Source of the DNA: Massilia forsythiae
GTDB lineage: Bacteria; Pseudomonadota; Gammaproteobacteria; Burkholderiales; Burkholderiaceae_D
NCBI RefSeq assembly: GCF_012849555.1
Contig: NZ_CP051685.1
Location: 5,146,001-5,210,000 of the forward strand
Length of the DNA stretch: 64,000 bases
Reading direction: 5' to 3'
Numbering within the stretch: position 1 is the stretch's first letter; each line of letters opens with the position of its first letter. Below, piece after piece: positions 1-9,190 of the stretch. Both the position numbers and the translations under genes were made by a program. The notes below the pieces were generated by a model. That model was not told the origin of the DNA. It searched no databases and was given only the letters and a program-made list of their open reading frames with translations.

Positions 1-2
1 AT

Positions 3-413
3 TCCATGGCGCAGCAATCGGTGCGCCTGCTGCAGGCGCTGGCCAGCCCGGCCTATCCGACACCCGAGAAGCAGCTGCACCGGCGCGTCATGCGCGCGCT
101 GCGCCGCAATTGCTGCCCGGCCGGGGTGGCGCGCCAGACGCTGGCGGTGATGGCCGACGGCGACCGCACGCCGCTGCTGCGCACGATCGCCGCGCCGACG
201 CTGGTGATCCATGGCGCCGCCGATCCGCTGGTGCCGCTGGCGTGCGGCGTCGACACCGCCGCGGCGATTCCCGGTGCGCGCCTGGAAGTCATCCAGGGCA
301 TGGGCCACGACTTGCCCGGCCAGCTGCTGGAGAGGCTGCTTGCCTTGATCGACGCCCATGCGCACGGTAAGATGGCGCTCGACTCGACACCACGGCTCTT
401 CGTCAAACAGTGA
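3..413 (+). CDS. alpha/beta hydrolase, C-terminal part (truncated by window edge)
   Basis: Only the last ~136 codons are inside the window and the reading frame is open to its left edge, so the true start lies upstream. The visible part carries the end of an alpha/beta-hydrolase fold. A strand-turn PTLVIHGAADPLVP holds the probable catalytic Asp, and GMGHDLP holds the probable catalytic His. The nucleophile Ser is off the edge. Family members are esterases or lipase-like hydrolases; the substrate cannot be told. The stop codon overlaps the GTG start of the next gene (GTGA), so the two are probably translationally coupled. Confidence 0.75.
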   Translation, partial: SMAQQSVRLLQALASPAYPTPEKQLHRRVMRALRRNCCPAGVARQTLAVMADGDRTPLLRTIAAPTLVIHGAADPLVPLACGVDTAAAIPGARLEVIQGMGHDLPGQLLERLLALIDAHAHGKMALDSTPRLFVKQ

Positions 414-1387
414 TCAACGCCAGCCCCACGCAAGACACCCCATCCCGATCCCCATCCGCCGTTCCCGCCGCGCCGGTTTCCCGGATCGGCATCGCGCTGG
501 TCGCGCCCGGCAGCTTCGCCACCGAGCCCGAATCCATCGGGTGCGGCATCGCCCGCCTGGAAGCGCATGGCATCCTGGTCCACAATTACTACGAGCACGA
601 TGCGCGCCACCTGCGCTTCGGCGGCACCGATGCCGCGCGCCTGGCCCAGCTGGAAGCGGCGGCCGCCGATCCGGACGTGCAGATCGTGATGGCGATCCGC
701 GGCTCGTACGGCATGACGCGCCTGCTGCCGCGCATCGACTTCGACCGCATGGCCGACAGCGGCAAGCTGTTCGTCGGCTTTTCCGACGTCACCGCCTTTC
801 ACATGGCGCTGTATGCCCGGCGCCGCGTGGGCAGCTATGCCGGCCCGATGTTTTCCGGCGACTTCGGCGCCGCCGAGCCGGTCGATTTCACGCTCGACGA
901 TTTCTGGCATTGCCTGGCCGGGCCGACCCACACGGTGCGCGGGCAGGGCGCCGGCAACCCGGCGCTCGACGTGCGCGGCACGGCATGGGGCGGCAACCTG
1001 TCGATGATCGTCTCGCTGCTCGGCACCCCGTATTTCCCGCGCATCGACGACGGCATCCTGTTCCTGGAAGACATCGCCGAACACCCGTACCGGGTCGAGC
1101 GCATGCTGCTGCAGCTGATGCATGCCGGCGTGCTGGCGCGCCAGCAGGCCATCGTGCTGGGCGATTTTTCCGGCTACCGCCTGGGGACGGTCGACAACGG
1201 CTACGATTTCGACCACATGCTGGCGCACCTGCGCCAGGAACTGCCGTGCCCCGTGCTGACCGGGCTGGCATTCGGCCACATCGCACGCCGGGTGACGCTG
1301 CCGTTCGGGGCGCAGGGGCATCTGCTGTCGGATGCGGACGGGTGGACGCTGACGCTGTCCGATTATCCGACCGTGCGCCTCCGCTGA
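410..1387 (+). CDS. ldcA: LD-carboxypeptidase (S66 family, muramoyltetrapeptide carboxypeptidase)
   Basis: 325 aa with GTG start overlapping the previous stop. Peptidase S66 enzymes remove the terminal D-Ala from murein tetrapeptides during cell-wall recycling in the cytoplasm. Visible motifs are RGSYGMTRLLPRIDF (about 98-111) and VGFSDVTA around the nucleophile Ser125. Further on come a conserved LEDIAEHPYRVERML segment carrying the probable catalytic Glu, and FGHIARR carrying the catalytic His. It aligns over its whole length with E. coli LdcA from memory, apart from a ~22-residue Pro/Ser-rich N-terminal extension. No signal peptide is apparent, consistent with a cytoplasmic recycling enzyme. 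Confidence 0.9.
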   Translation: MINASPTQDTPSRSPSAVPAAPVSRIGIALVAPGSFATEPESIGCGIARLEAHGILVHNYYEHDARHLRFGGTDAARLAQLEAAAADPDVQIVMAIRGSYGMTRLLPRIDFDRMADSGKLFVGFSDVTAFHMALYARRRVGSYAGPMFSGDFGAAEPVDFTLDDFWHCLAGPTHTVRGQGAGNPALDVRGTAWGGNLSMIVSLLGTPYFPRIDDGILFLEDIAEHPYRVERMLLQLMHAGVLARQQAIVLGDFSGYRLGTVDNGYDFDHMLAHLRQELPCPVLTGLAFGHIARRVTLPFGAQGHLLSDADGWTLTLSDYPTVRLR

Positions 1388-1438
1388 GCGAGCCGGGCGG
1401 CCCGCGCCGGCCGCCGCTATGCCGCGCGCTTTCCGCAG

Positions 1439-1447
1439 TGGTAAAAT
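1439..1447 (+). promoter_or_regulatory. probable extended -10 promoter of ybiT
   Basis: The segment reads TGGTAAAAT, an extended -10 (TGn then TAAAAT), about 40 bases before the GTG start of ybiT. No good -35 is seen, which is common for extended -10 promoters. This is assigned only by consensus and position. Confidence 0.35.
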
Positions 1448-1485
1448 ACGCGGTTAATCGAAAAACCATTCAAGGGATTTCCTCA

Positions 1486-3087
1486 GTGCTCAGTACAGCC
1501 AACATCACCATGCAGTTCGGCGCCAAGCCGTTGTTCGAGAACATTTCCGTCAAATTCGGCGACGGCAACCGTTATGGCCTGATCGGCGCCAACGGCTGCG
1601 GCAAGTCGACCTTCATGAAGATCCTGGGCGGCGACCTGGAGCCGTCGGGCGGCAACGTCAGCCTGGATGCCAACGAGCGCCTGGGCAAGCTGCGCCAGGA
1701 CCAGTTCGCCTACGAAGACGTGCGCGTGCTGGACGTGGTCATGATGGGCCACACCGAGCTGTGGAACGCGATCAGCGAACGCGACGCCATCTACGCCAAT
1801 CCGGACGCCACCGACGACGACTACATGAAAGCCGCCGAACTGGAAGGCAAGGTCGCGGAATACGACGGCTACTCGGCCGAGGCGCGCGCCGGCGAACTGC
1901 TGCTGGGCGTGGGCATTCCCACCGACCTGCACCAGGGCGTGATGAGCGCCGTGGCGCCGGGCTGGAAGCTGCGCGTGCTGCTGGCGCAGGCGCTGTTCTC
2001 GGATCCGGACATCCTGCTGCTGGACGAGCCGACCAACAACCTGGACATCAACACCATCCGCTGGCTGGAAGACGTGCTCAACGAGCGCAACTCGACGATG
2101 ATCATCATCTCGCACGACCGCCACTTCCTGAACCAGGTCTGCACCCACGTGGCCGACATGGACTACGGCACGCTGAAGGTGTATCCGGGCAATTACGACG
2201 ACTACATGGAAGCCTCGACCCAGGCGCGCAACCAGCAGCTGGCGAACAATGCCAAGGCCAAGGAAAAGGTGGCCGAGCTGCAAGACTTCGTGCGCCGCTT
2301 CTCCGCCAACAAGTCCAAGGCGCGCCAGGCGACCTCGCGCGCCAAGCAGATCGACAAGATCAAGATCGAGGAATTCAAGCCGTCCTCGCGCGCCTATCCA
2401 TTCGTGCGCTTCGAAGGCGAGAAGAAGCTGCACCGCCTGGCGGTGGAGACCGAGGGCCTGTCGAAGACCTACGAGCGCCAGCTGTTCAAGAACTTCTCGA
2501 TCATGGTCGAGGCCGGCGAGCGCATCGCCATCATCGGCGCCAACGGTGCGGGTAAAACCACGCTGCTGCGTTCGATCGGCGGCCACGACATCAGCGGCCT
2601 GGATGCCGATACGGGCCGTGTGAAATGGGCGGAGAATGCCGACGTCGGCTACATGCCGCAAGACCCGACCGAGGAATTCGCCAGCGGCGCCAACCTGACC
2701 GACTGGATGGGCAACTGGACGCAGGAGGGCGACGACGACCAGGCCGTGCGCTCGATCCTGGGCCGCCTGCTGTTCGGCGGCGACGAGGTCAAGAAGTCGG
2801 TGAAGGTACTGTCCGGCGGCGAAAAGGGCCGCATGATGTACGGCAAGCTGATGCTGGGCCGTCACAACGTGCTGCTGCTGGACGAGCCGACCAACCACAT
2901 GGACATGGAATCGATCGAGTCGCTCAACATCGCGCTGGACAAGTACGCCGGCACCCTGATCTTCGTCTCGCACGACCGCGAGTTCGTGTCGTCGCTGGCC
3001 ACGCGCATCCTCGAGATCAAGGAAGACGGCATCGTCGACTTCCAGGGCAATTACGAGGATTACCTCAAGAGCCAGGGCGTGAATTAA
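1486..3087 (+). CDS. ybiT: ABC-F family ATPase YbiT
   Basis: 533 aa. ABC-F proteins have two nucleotide-binding domains, no membrane part, and act on the ribosome. Domain 1 has Walker A GANGCGKST, Walker B DILLLDEPTNNLD and SHDRHFLN. Its signature is the degenerate VAPGWK that I recall as typical of YbiT. A charged linker follows (about 215-310). Domain 2 has GANGAGKTT, LSGGEKGR and LLLDEPTNHMD. The GTG start is chosen because MLSTANITMQFG matches the YbiT N-terminus and an AGGGA box precedes it. The frame stays open far upstream, but that part has no family resemblance. Close full-length match to E. coli YbiT from memory. Confidence 0.95.
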   Translation: MLSTANITMQFGAKPLFENISVKFGDGNRYGLIGANGCGKSTFMKILGGDLEPSGGNVSLDANERLGKLRQDQFAYEDVRVLDVVMMGHTELWNAISERDAIYANPDATDDDYMKAAELEGKVAEYDGYSAEARAGELLLGVGIPTDLHQGVMSAVAPGWKLRVLLAQALFSDPDILLLDEPTNNLDINTIRWLEDVLNERNSTMIIISHDRHFLNQVCTHVADMDYGTLKVYPGNYDDYMEASTQARNQQLANNAKAKEKVAELQDFVRRFSANKSKARQATSRAKQIDKIKIEEFKPSSRAYPFVRFEGEKKLHRLAVETEGLSKTYERQLFKNFSIMVEAGERIAIIGANGAGKTTLLRSIGGHDISGLDADTGRVKWAENADVGYMPQDPTEEFASGANLTDWMGNWTQEGDDDQAVRSILGRLLFGGDEVKKSVKVLSGGEKGRMMYGKLMLGRHNVLLLDEPTNHMDMESIESLNIALDKYAGTLIFVSHDREFVSSLATRILEIKEDGIVDFQGNYEDYLKSQGVN

Positions 3088-3109
3088 TTTTCGTGATGCG
3101 TCACGTTAT

Positions 3110-3180
3110 TTGAACGCGTGGACAGCGCGCTGTCCACTTCATCCGCATGGCGTCGACATCGTCGCCGTCCACGCGTTCAA
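3110..3180 (+). repeat. REP-like intergenic inverted repeat (copy A)
   Basis: A 14-bp arm TTGAACGCGTGGAC (3110-3123) is repeated in inverted orientation as GTCCACGCGTTCAA (3167-3180). Between them a perfect 20-bp palindrome starts at GTGGACAGCG (3118-3137). The right arm shares the 18-mer TCGCCGTCCACGCGTTCA with the element at 12,785-12,802. It lies just after ybiT and may act as a transcript-end hairpin, but no U-run follows. Confidence 0.7.
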
Positions 3181-3294
3181 CCCACACTGAATCGGCCCGG
3201 ACCGGATGTCACCCATCCGCCGCACAACGGATTACAATCCACGGCAGCGCGCCCCCACATGCGCACCCGCCCAACTCATCGCGATGACCTTGCC

Positions 3295-4440
3295 ATGAAC
3301 ACGATTGCCCCCATCAAGACTTTCGAATACGACCGCCCGGTCGGCGGCGTCTGCGCGACCGCCGAAGCCTGGGCGCGCACGCCATCGCCGCTGGAACTGG
3401 CGGAAAAAGCGGCCTTGAAGGACCGCATCCGCCGCCTGCTGAAGGAGCGCGAGGCGGTACTGGTCGCACATTACTACGTCGACGCCGACCTGCAGGACCT
3501 GGCCGAGGAAACCGGCGGCTGCGTCTCGGATTCGCTGGAGATGGCGCGCTTCGGCCGCGACCACCCGGCCCGGACCCTGGTGGTGGCCGGCGTGCGCTTC
3601 ATGGGCGAGACCGCCAAGATCCTGAGCCCGGAAAAGACCATCCTGATGCCGGACCTGGACGCGACCTGCTCGCTCGATCTCGGTTGCCCGGAGGCCGAGT
3701 TCGCGGCCTTCTGCGACCAGCATCCGGACCGCACGGTGGTGGTGTACGCGAATACCAGCGCGGCGGTCAAGGCGCGCGCCGACTGGATGGTGACCTCGTC
3801 GATCGGCCTGGACATCGTCAAGTCGCTGCACGAGCAGGGCAAGAAGATCTTGTGGGCGCCGGACCGCCATTTGGGATCGTACATCCAGAAGCAGACCGGG
3901 GCCGACATGCTGCTGTGGCAGGGTTCGTGCCTGGTGCACGACGAGTTCAAGGGCATCGAACTGGACCTGCTGCGCGCCGAGTATCCGGACGCAAAGGTGC
4001 TGGTGCACCCGGAATCGCCAGCCAACGTGGTCGAGCAGGCCGATGTGGTCGGCTCGACCACGCAACTGATCAACGCGGCCCAGACCATGGACGCCACCCA
4101 TTTCATCGTCGCCACCGACAATGGCATCCTGCACAAGATGCGCCTGGCGGCGCCGGGCAAGACGCTGATCGAGGCGCCCACCGCGGGCAACAGCGCCACC
4201 TGCAAGAGCTGCGCGCATTGCCCGTGGATGGCGATGAACGGCCTGCAGAACCTGGCCGACGTACTGGAAGGCAAGACGTCACGCAGCAACGAGATCTTCG
4301 TCGACCCGGAAACCGGCCGCCAGGCTAAACGCGCCATCGACCGCATGCTCGATTTCGCGGCCGCGAAAAAGGCCAGGGCGCTGCCGAGCGGCGCGCTGGA
4401 ACAGGAAAGCACCTTGTTCAATGGAGTGGGCCCGGCATGA
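3295..4440 (+). CDS. nadA: quinolinate synthase NadA
   Basis: 381 aa. It condenses iminoaspartate with dihydroxyacetone phosphate to quinolinate in NAD biosynthesis, using a 4Fe-4S cluster. Visible features are VAHYYVDADLQDLA, GVRFMGETAKIL and three cysteine sites at DATCSLDLGC (Cys125), QGSCLVHDEF and KSCAHCPWM, matching the cluster ligands of the family. The start chosen gives MNTIAPIKTF; an in-frame ATG at 3259 is possible. A TACAAT -10-like box lies at 3233-3238. The stop overlaps the start of nadC (ATGA), so the two genes form an operon. Confidence 0.96.
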   Translation: MNTIAPIKTFEYDRPVGGVCATAEAWARTPSPLELAEKAALKDRIRRLLKEREAVLVAHYYVDADLQDLAEETGGCVSDSLEMARFGRDHPARTLVVAGVRFMGETAKILSPEKTILMPDLDATCSLDLGCPEAEFAAFCDQHPDRTVVVYANTSAAVKARADWMVTSSIGLDIVKSLHEQGKKILWAPDRHLGSYIQKQTGADMLLWQGSCLVHDEFKGIELDLLRAEYPDAKVLVHPESPANVVEQADVVGSTTQLINAAQTMDATHFIVATDNGILHKMRLAAPGKTLIEAPTAGNSATCKSCAHCPWMAMNGLQNLADVLEGKTSRSNEIFVDPETGRQAKRAIDRMLDFAAAKKARALPSGALEQESTLFNGVGPA

Positions 4441-5324
4441 GCAACCAGAACACGACGCTGCGCAATCCCTTCGCCGAAGCCGGCCAGTTCGATGAAAAGC
4501 TGCAGGCCGCCTTCGAGCAGAACCTGCTGGCAGCGCTGCTGGAAGATGTCGGCAGCGGCGATCTGACCGGCAATCTGGTGCCCGAGCAGCCGCGCGCACG
4601 CGCCCGCGTGATCGTGCGCGAAGAAGCGGTGCTGTGCGGCGCGCCCTGGTTCGAGGGCATCATGCTGGCGGTCGACCACGACACCGAGATCGCCTGGAAC
4701 TATGCCGAGGGCGACCCGATGGCGGCCGACAGCGTGGTCTGCACCATCGAAGGCTCGCCGCGTTCGCTGCTCACCGCCGAGCGTTCGGCGCTGAATTTCC
4801 TGCAGCTGCTGTCGGGCGTGGCCTCGGCTACCCGCGTCTACGTCGACGTGGTCGAGGGCACGCGCGCGCGCATCCTGGACACGCGCAAGACCCTGCCGGG
4901 GCTGCGCCAGGCGCAGAAGTACGCGGTGCGCGTGGGCGGCGGCGCCAACCAGCGCATGGCGCTGTATGACGGCATCCTGATCAAGGAAAACCACATCGCA
5001 GCGGCCGGCGGCATCACTGCGGCCCTGCGCGCGGCGCAGGCGGTCGATGCCAAGGTGTCGATCCAGATCGAGGTCGAATCGATCGCCGAAATGGAGGAAG
5101 CGCTGGGCGCCGGCGCCGTGTCGGTCCTGCTCGACAACTTCGACCTCGGCATGATGGCCGAGGCGGTGCGCATCAACGCCGGGCGCGCGTTGCTGGAAGC
5201 GTCCGGCGGCATCAACCTGCACACCGTGCGCGCCATCGCCGAGACCGGCGTCGACCGCATCTCGATCGGCAGCCTGACCAAGGATATCCGGGCGACCGAT
5301 TATTCGCTGCGGATTGTCGGCTGA
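4437..5324 (+). CDS. nadC: nicotinate-nucleotide pyrophosphorylase (quinolinate phosphoribosyltransferase) NadC
   Basis: 295 aa. It converts quinolinate and PRPP to nicotinate mononucleotide, the step after NadA. Family motifs seen are EDVGSGDLTG near the N-terminus, NFLQLLSGVAS, ILDTRKTLPGLR with the phosphate-binding Arg/Lys, GGGANQRMALYDGILIKENH and the C-terminal SGGINLHTVRAIAETGVDRISIG segment of the PRPP site. Its ATG overlaps the nadA stop by four bases. It ends 11 bases short of the convergent Sir2 gene. Confidence 0.96.
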   Translation: MSNQNTTLRNPFAEAGQFDEKLQAAFEQNLLAALLEDVGSGDLTGNLVPEQPRARARVIVREEAVLCGAPWFEGIMLAVDHDTEIAWNYAEGDPMAADSVVCTIEGSPRSLLTAERSALNFLQLLSGVASATRVYVDVVEGTRARILDTRKTLPGLRQAQKYAVRVGGGANQRMALYDGILIKENHIAAAGGITAALRAAQAVDAKVSIQIEVESIAEMEEALGAGAVSVLLDNFDLGMMAEAVRINAGRALLEASGGINLHTVRAIAETGVDRISIGSLTKDIRATDYSLRIVG

Positions 5325-5335
5325 GACTGCATCGG

Positions 5336-6232
5336 TTACAAGGTCCCGCCGTCGAGTTCGATGAACGGCGCGTGACCGTTTCCATGCCGCTCGCGCAGCA
5401 TCTGCAACGCCAGCGGCAACACCCGCTCGCTGGCATCCTCGATCTTGATGTCGAGGATGTCGTCGGCGCGCGTGCGCCCGAGGTTGATCACCGCGATCGG
5501 CTTGCCGGCCGCCCGCGCCATGCGGCAAAAGCGAAAGCCCGAGTACACCATCAGCGACGAGCCCACCACCAATAACGCATCGGCGCGTTCCATCTGATCC
5601 AGCGCGGTGGCGGTGCGCGCGGCCGGCACGTTATCGCCGAAGAACACCACGTTCGGCATCAGCGTGCCGCCGCAGCACACGCAGCGCGGCAGCTTGAATG
5701 CCGCCAGCTCCGCCGGCTCGACCGAGGCGTCGCCGTCGGGCAGCGGCGTGGCGTCGGCGCCCAGCATGTGCGGATTCGCGTCGGTCAATTGCCCCTGCAC
5801 GAAGGCGCGCGGGAACAGGGCCGCGCAGTCCAGGCACACCACCGTGTGGATATTGCCGTGCAGTTCGAGCACGCCATGGCTGCCGGCCTGGCCGTGCAGG
5901 CCGTCCACATTCTGGGTCAGCACCGAGCCGATGCGGCCGATCGCTTCCAGCCCGGCGATGGCGACGTGGCCGGCGTTCGGCCGCGACCTGGCCAGCACCG
6001 GCCAGCCGATCATGCTGCGCGCCCAGTAGCGGCGCTGGACGAATTCGGACTTGCGGAAATCCGGCCCCTGGATCGGCGGGCGGCCGCGCCGGGTGCCGTC
6101 GCGGTCGCGGTAGTCCGGAATGCCGGACGCGGTCGAGAGTCCGGCGCCGGTCAGCACCAGCGTACGCGGGTGGCGGTCGAGGAATGCGGCGATTGCCGCT
6201 GCGTGGTCGTGCGCCGTGAATGCTTCAGCCAT
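5336..6232 (-). CDS. Sir2 family NAD-dependent protein deacylase (class II/SIRT4-like)
   Basis: 298 aa. Sirtuins remove acyl groups from lysines and consume NAD. Seen here are the Rossmann NAD motif GAGLSTASGIPDYRDRDG, TQNVDGLHGQAG, the catalytic His in ELHGN, two CxxC pairs (CLDC and CVCC) for structural zinc, and VVGSSLMVYSG. The GIPDYR form with the following acidic residues is typical of class II (SIRT4-like) sirtuins. The second of two adjacent ATGs is taken as the start because AAGGAG lies six bases before it; the first would have only three. It is convergent with nadC and embedded among NAD-biosynthesis genes. Confidence 0.9.
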   Translation of the reverse strand: MAEAFTAHDHAAAIAAFLDRHPRTLVLTGAGLSTASGIPDYRDRDGTRRGRPPIQGPDFRKSEFVQRRYWARSMIGWPVLARSRPNAGHVAIAGLEAIGRIGSVLTQNVDGLHGQAGSHGVLELHGNIHTVVCLDCAALFPRAFVQGQLTDANPHMLGADATPLPDGDASVEPAELAAFKLPRCVCCGGTLMPNVVFFGDNVPAARTATALDQMERADALLVVGSSLMVYSGFRFCRMARAAGKPIAVINLGRTRADDILDIKIEDASERVLPLALQMLRERHGNGHAPFIELDGGTL

Positions 6233-6317
6233 CATGATCTCCTTCGCATGGGATCGTAACATCCCGTATGTCGCGAAGGACACACGTTTCCTGCTGCCAT
6301 TCCTGTGATATGCCGGC

Positions 6318-7217
6318 TCAGCGTCGCGCCGACACCACGATCCCGCCGACGATCAACAGGAACGCCAGCGCGTGGTACCCGTGCGGCGCTTCGCCCAGGA
6401 ACCAGGACGACAGCAGGGCGGCGAACAGCGGCGTCAGGTTGACGAAAAAGGCGCCGATGCCGGGACCGGCGCGGCGGATACCCGCGCCCCATAGCGCATA
6501 CGCGACCACCGCCGGGCCGATGCCCACGAACAGCAGCGCCAACACCACCTGCGGACTCCAGGCGATCGCCGGCGCGCCCAGCGACCATTCCACGCCGGTG
6601 AACGCGCTCGACCACAGCAGGCCGTAGCCGACCTGGACCAGCAGGAACGCCGCCCAGTCGGCGCGCAGGGGCGGGGCTTCCCGAGGCTGCAGCAGCATCC
6701 AGCTGTAGAACGACCAGGCGATCGTCGCCAGGATCATGTACAGGTCGCCGGTCACCAGGCGCAGGCCCAGCAGCTGCGCCGCATCGCCGCGACTCAGCAC
6801 CACCAGCACGCCCAGGATCGACAACAGCGCGCCGGCTACCTGGCGCGGCCGCACCGCCACCCCGAAGAACAGGCGGCCGACCAGCATCATCCACACCGGC
6901 ATGCCGGACGCCACCAGGGTGGCGTTGATCGGCGTCGAGCTTTGCAGCGCCAGGTATTGCAGCGAGTTGTAGGTGCCGATGCCGAGCAGGCCCAGCAGCG
7001 CATAGCGGCGCCAGTTGGCCAGCGCGCCGCTGCCGTGGCGCAGTGCGGCGCGCCCGAGCGGCAGCAACACCGCCAGGGCGATGCTCCAGCGCAGCAGGTT
7101 CAGCGTCATCGGCGGCACCGCCGCACGCACCAGGCGCCCGACGATGGCGTTGCCGGCCCACAGCAGGGGCGGGATGGTCAGCAGGAGGATGGTGGAGGGG
7201 GTGAGTTTCTGGTTCAT
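6318..7217 (-). CDS. EamA/DMT family transporter
   Basis: 299 aa, about ten hydrophobic segments in two repeats of five, as in the drug/metabolite transporter superfamily. The N-terminal repeat begins IPPLLWAGNAIVGR. The second contains the typical GIGPAVVAYALWGAGIRR and FFVNLTPLFAALLSSWFLGE. The start at MNQKL is chosen because sequence upstream in frame is a translated REP element (reading like VWVPAFAGTT). The substrate cannot be predicted. It separates nadB from the sirtuin gene, all on the minus strand. Confidence 0.88.
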   Translation of the reverse strand: MNQKLTPSTILLLTIPPLLWAGNAIVGRLVRAAVPPMTLNLLRWSIALAVLLPLGRAALRHGSGALANWRRYALLGLLGIGTYNSLQYLALQSSTPINATLVASGMPVWMMLVGRLFFGVAVRPRQVAGALLSILGVLVVLSRGDAAQLLGLRLVTGDLYMILATIAWSFYSWMLLQPREAPPLRADWAAFLLVQVGYGLLWSSAFTGVEWSLGAPAIAWSPQVVLALLFVGIGPAVVAYALWGAGIRRAGPGIGAFFVNLTPLFAALLSSWFLGEAPHGYHALAFLLIVGGIVVSARR

Positions 7218-7261
7218 TGCGCTGCAAGCCAGCTTGCCATATGAGACGCGGCGTGAGTAAA

Positions 7262-7370
7262 CCGTCGTCCCCGCGAAGGCGGGAACCCATACATAGCAAC
7301 TGAAATCGCTATGCCGGCATTGCGGCTTCGTTGAGCTCGGTATGGGTCCCCGCCTGCGCGGGGACGACGG
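7262..7370. repeat. REP/BIME-like inverted pair
   Basis: Two ~30-bp arms face each other: 7262-7291 (containing GTCGTCCCCGCGAAGGCGGG) and 7341-7370 (its near reverse complement with a CGCCTGCGCG core). Each arm is itself a small hairpin. About 49 bases lie between them. This palindrome type is widespread in intergenic DNA of alpha- and beta-proteobacteria. It sits between the 3' end of nadB and the start of the EamA gene, which are transcribed in the same direction. Confidence 0.8.
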
Positions 7371-7403
7371 CTGCATTTGTTTCGGCGAACCAACAGCAGC
7401 AGG

Positions 7404-9032
7404 CTAGCGCCGGCGCGGCGTCAGTACGCTCGGCAGCGCCTTCGGCAGCGTATCCGGGTAGTCGCGCGAATAGTGCAGGCCGCGGCTTTCGCGGCGCGAC
7501 AGGGCGGCGGCCACGATCAGTTCCGCCACCTCGACCAGGTTGCGCAGCTCGAGCAGGTCGCTGGTCACGCGGAAGTTGCGGTAGTACTCGTCGATCTCTT
7601 CCTTCAGCAGCTTGATGCGGTGCTGGGCGCGTTCCAGGCGCTTGGTGGTGCGCACGATGCCGACGTAGTTCCACATGAAGCGGCGCAGCTCGTCCCAGTT
7701 GTGGGCGATGACCACTTCCTCGTCGGCATTGGTAACGCGGCTTTCGTCCCACGGCGGCAGCTGCGGCGATTCCAGCGGCTGCGCGGCGGCGATGTGGCGC
7801 GCGCAGGCGCGCCCGACCACCAGGCATTCCAGCAGGGAATTGCTGGCCAGGCGGTTGGCGCCGTGCAGGCCCGTGTACGCGGTCTCGCCGACCGCGTACA
7901 GGCCGGGGATGTCGGTGCGGCCGACCAGGTCGGTCACCACGCCGCCGCACGTGAAGTGGACAGCCGGCACCACCGGGATCGGCTGTTGCGTGATGTCGAT
8001 GCCCAGCTCCAGGCAGCGTGCGTAAATGGTGGGGAAATGTTCCTGGATGAATTCGGGCGACTGGTGCGAGATGTCCAGGTGCACGTAGTCGAGGCCACGC
8101 TTCTTCATCTCGAAGTCGATGGCACGCGCGACCACGTCGCGCGGTGCCAGTTCGCCGCGCTCGTCATGGGCCGGCATGAAGCGGGTGCCGGCGGCGGCGC
8201 CGGCTTCCGGCGGCAAGATCAAGAGGCCGCCTTCGCCGCGCACCGCCTCGCTGATCAGGAAGGACTTGGCGTACGGGTGGTACAGGCAGGTCGGATGGAA
8301 CTGGATGAATTCCATGTTCGACACGCGGCAGCCGGCGCGCCAGGCCATGGCGATGCCGTCGCCGGTGGCGGTGTCGGGATTGGTGGTGTACAGGTAGACC
8401 TTGCCGGCGCCGCCGGTGGCCAGCACGGTGTGCTCGGCCTGGAAGGTCAGTACCGCGCCGCTCCGTTCGTCCTGCACGTACAGGCCGTGGCAGCGCGGCT
8501 GGCCGACCAGGCTGGGCGCGCCGCCATGCACGCCGGCCGGGGTCAGCTTGTCCGAGGTGATCACGTCGATGGCGCAATGGTGCTCGAACAGCGTGATGTT
8601 CGGGTGCGCGCGCACCTTCTGTTCCAGCGTGACCTGCACCGCGTGCCCGGTGGCGTCGGCGGCGTGGATGATGCGGCGCTGGCTGTGGCCGCCCTCGCGG
8701 GTCAGGTGGAAGCCGAGTTCCGCGCTCTCGTCGCGGGTGAACGGCACGCCTTGCTCGATCAGCCATTCGATCGATTCGCGCCCGTGCTCGACGATGTAGC
8801 GGGTGGCCGCTTCGTCGCACAGGCCGGCGCCGGCGACCAGGGTGTCGGCGATATGCTGGTCGTGGCTGTCTCCGGAGTCGAGCACGGCGGCGATGCCGCC
8901 CTGCGCCCAGTTGCTCGCGCCATCCAGCAGTTCACGCTTGGAAACGATGGCGACCTTGCGCGTTTGCGCCAGATGCAGGGCGACCGACAGGCCGGCCAGG
9001 CCGCTGCCGACGATTGCTACGTCAAATTTCAT
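7404..9032 (-). CDS. nadB: L-aspartate oxidase NadB
   Basis: 542 aa. FAD enzyme that oxidises L-aspartate to iminoaspartate, the substrate of NadA. The FAD-binding motif is at the N-terminus (VAIVGSGLAGLSVALHLA), followed by GASNWAQGGIAAV and the succinate-dehydrogenase/fumarate-reductase type capping domain with GGHSQRRIIHA. Then come FIQFHPTCLY, VHFTCGGVVTD and GLYAVGETAYTGLHGANRLASNSLLE. The length is normal for the family. All three enzymes of the aspartate route to NAD (A, C, B) lie within 6 kb, in two opposite transcription units. Confidence 0.96.
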   Translation of the reverse strand: MKFDVAIVGSGLAGLSVALHLAQTRKVAIVSKRELLDGASNWAQGGIAAVLDSGDSHDQHIADTLVAGAGLCDEAATRYIVEHGRESIEWLIEQGVPFTRDESAELGFHLTREGGHSQRRIIHAADATGHAVQVTLEQKVRAHPNITLFEHHCAIDVITSDKLTPAGVHGGAPSLVGQPRCHGLYVQDERSGAVLTFQAEHTVLATGGAGKVYLYTTNPDTATGDGIAMAWRAGCRVSNMEFIQFHPTCLYHPYAKSFLISEAVRGEGGLLILPPEAGAAAGTRFMPAHDERGELAPRDVVARAIDFEMKKRGLDYVHLDISHQSPEFIQEHFPTIYARCLELGIDITQQPIPVVPAVHFTCGGVVTDLVGRTDIPGLYAVGETAYTGLHGANRLASNSLLECLVVGRACARHIAAAQPLESPQLPPWDESRVTNADEEVVIAHNWDELRRFMWNYVGIVRTTKRLERAQHRIKLLKEEIDEYYRNFRVTSDLLELRNLVEVAELIVAAALSRRESRGLHYSRDYPDTLPKALPSVLTPRRR

Positions 9033-9190
9033 CGCAGTCTAGTGGTTTTATAAGGAGGCATCACTATAGAGCATTTGCCGTGCGAATGCCCGGCCGATCG
9101 GCTGCGCACGGGGCAGGGCCTGCGGTGCCTGTCCACGAGCGGACGGACGCCCCCGCCGCCGCGACCGCGTCCCGCCGGTGCCGGATGCGC

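Noticed and set aside
7218..7376. N-terminal extension of the EamA transporter
   Set aside because: The extra residues are a translation of the REP element (VWVPAFAGTT-like) and the MNQKL start fits the family.
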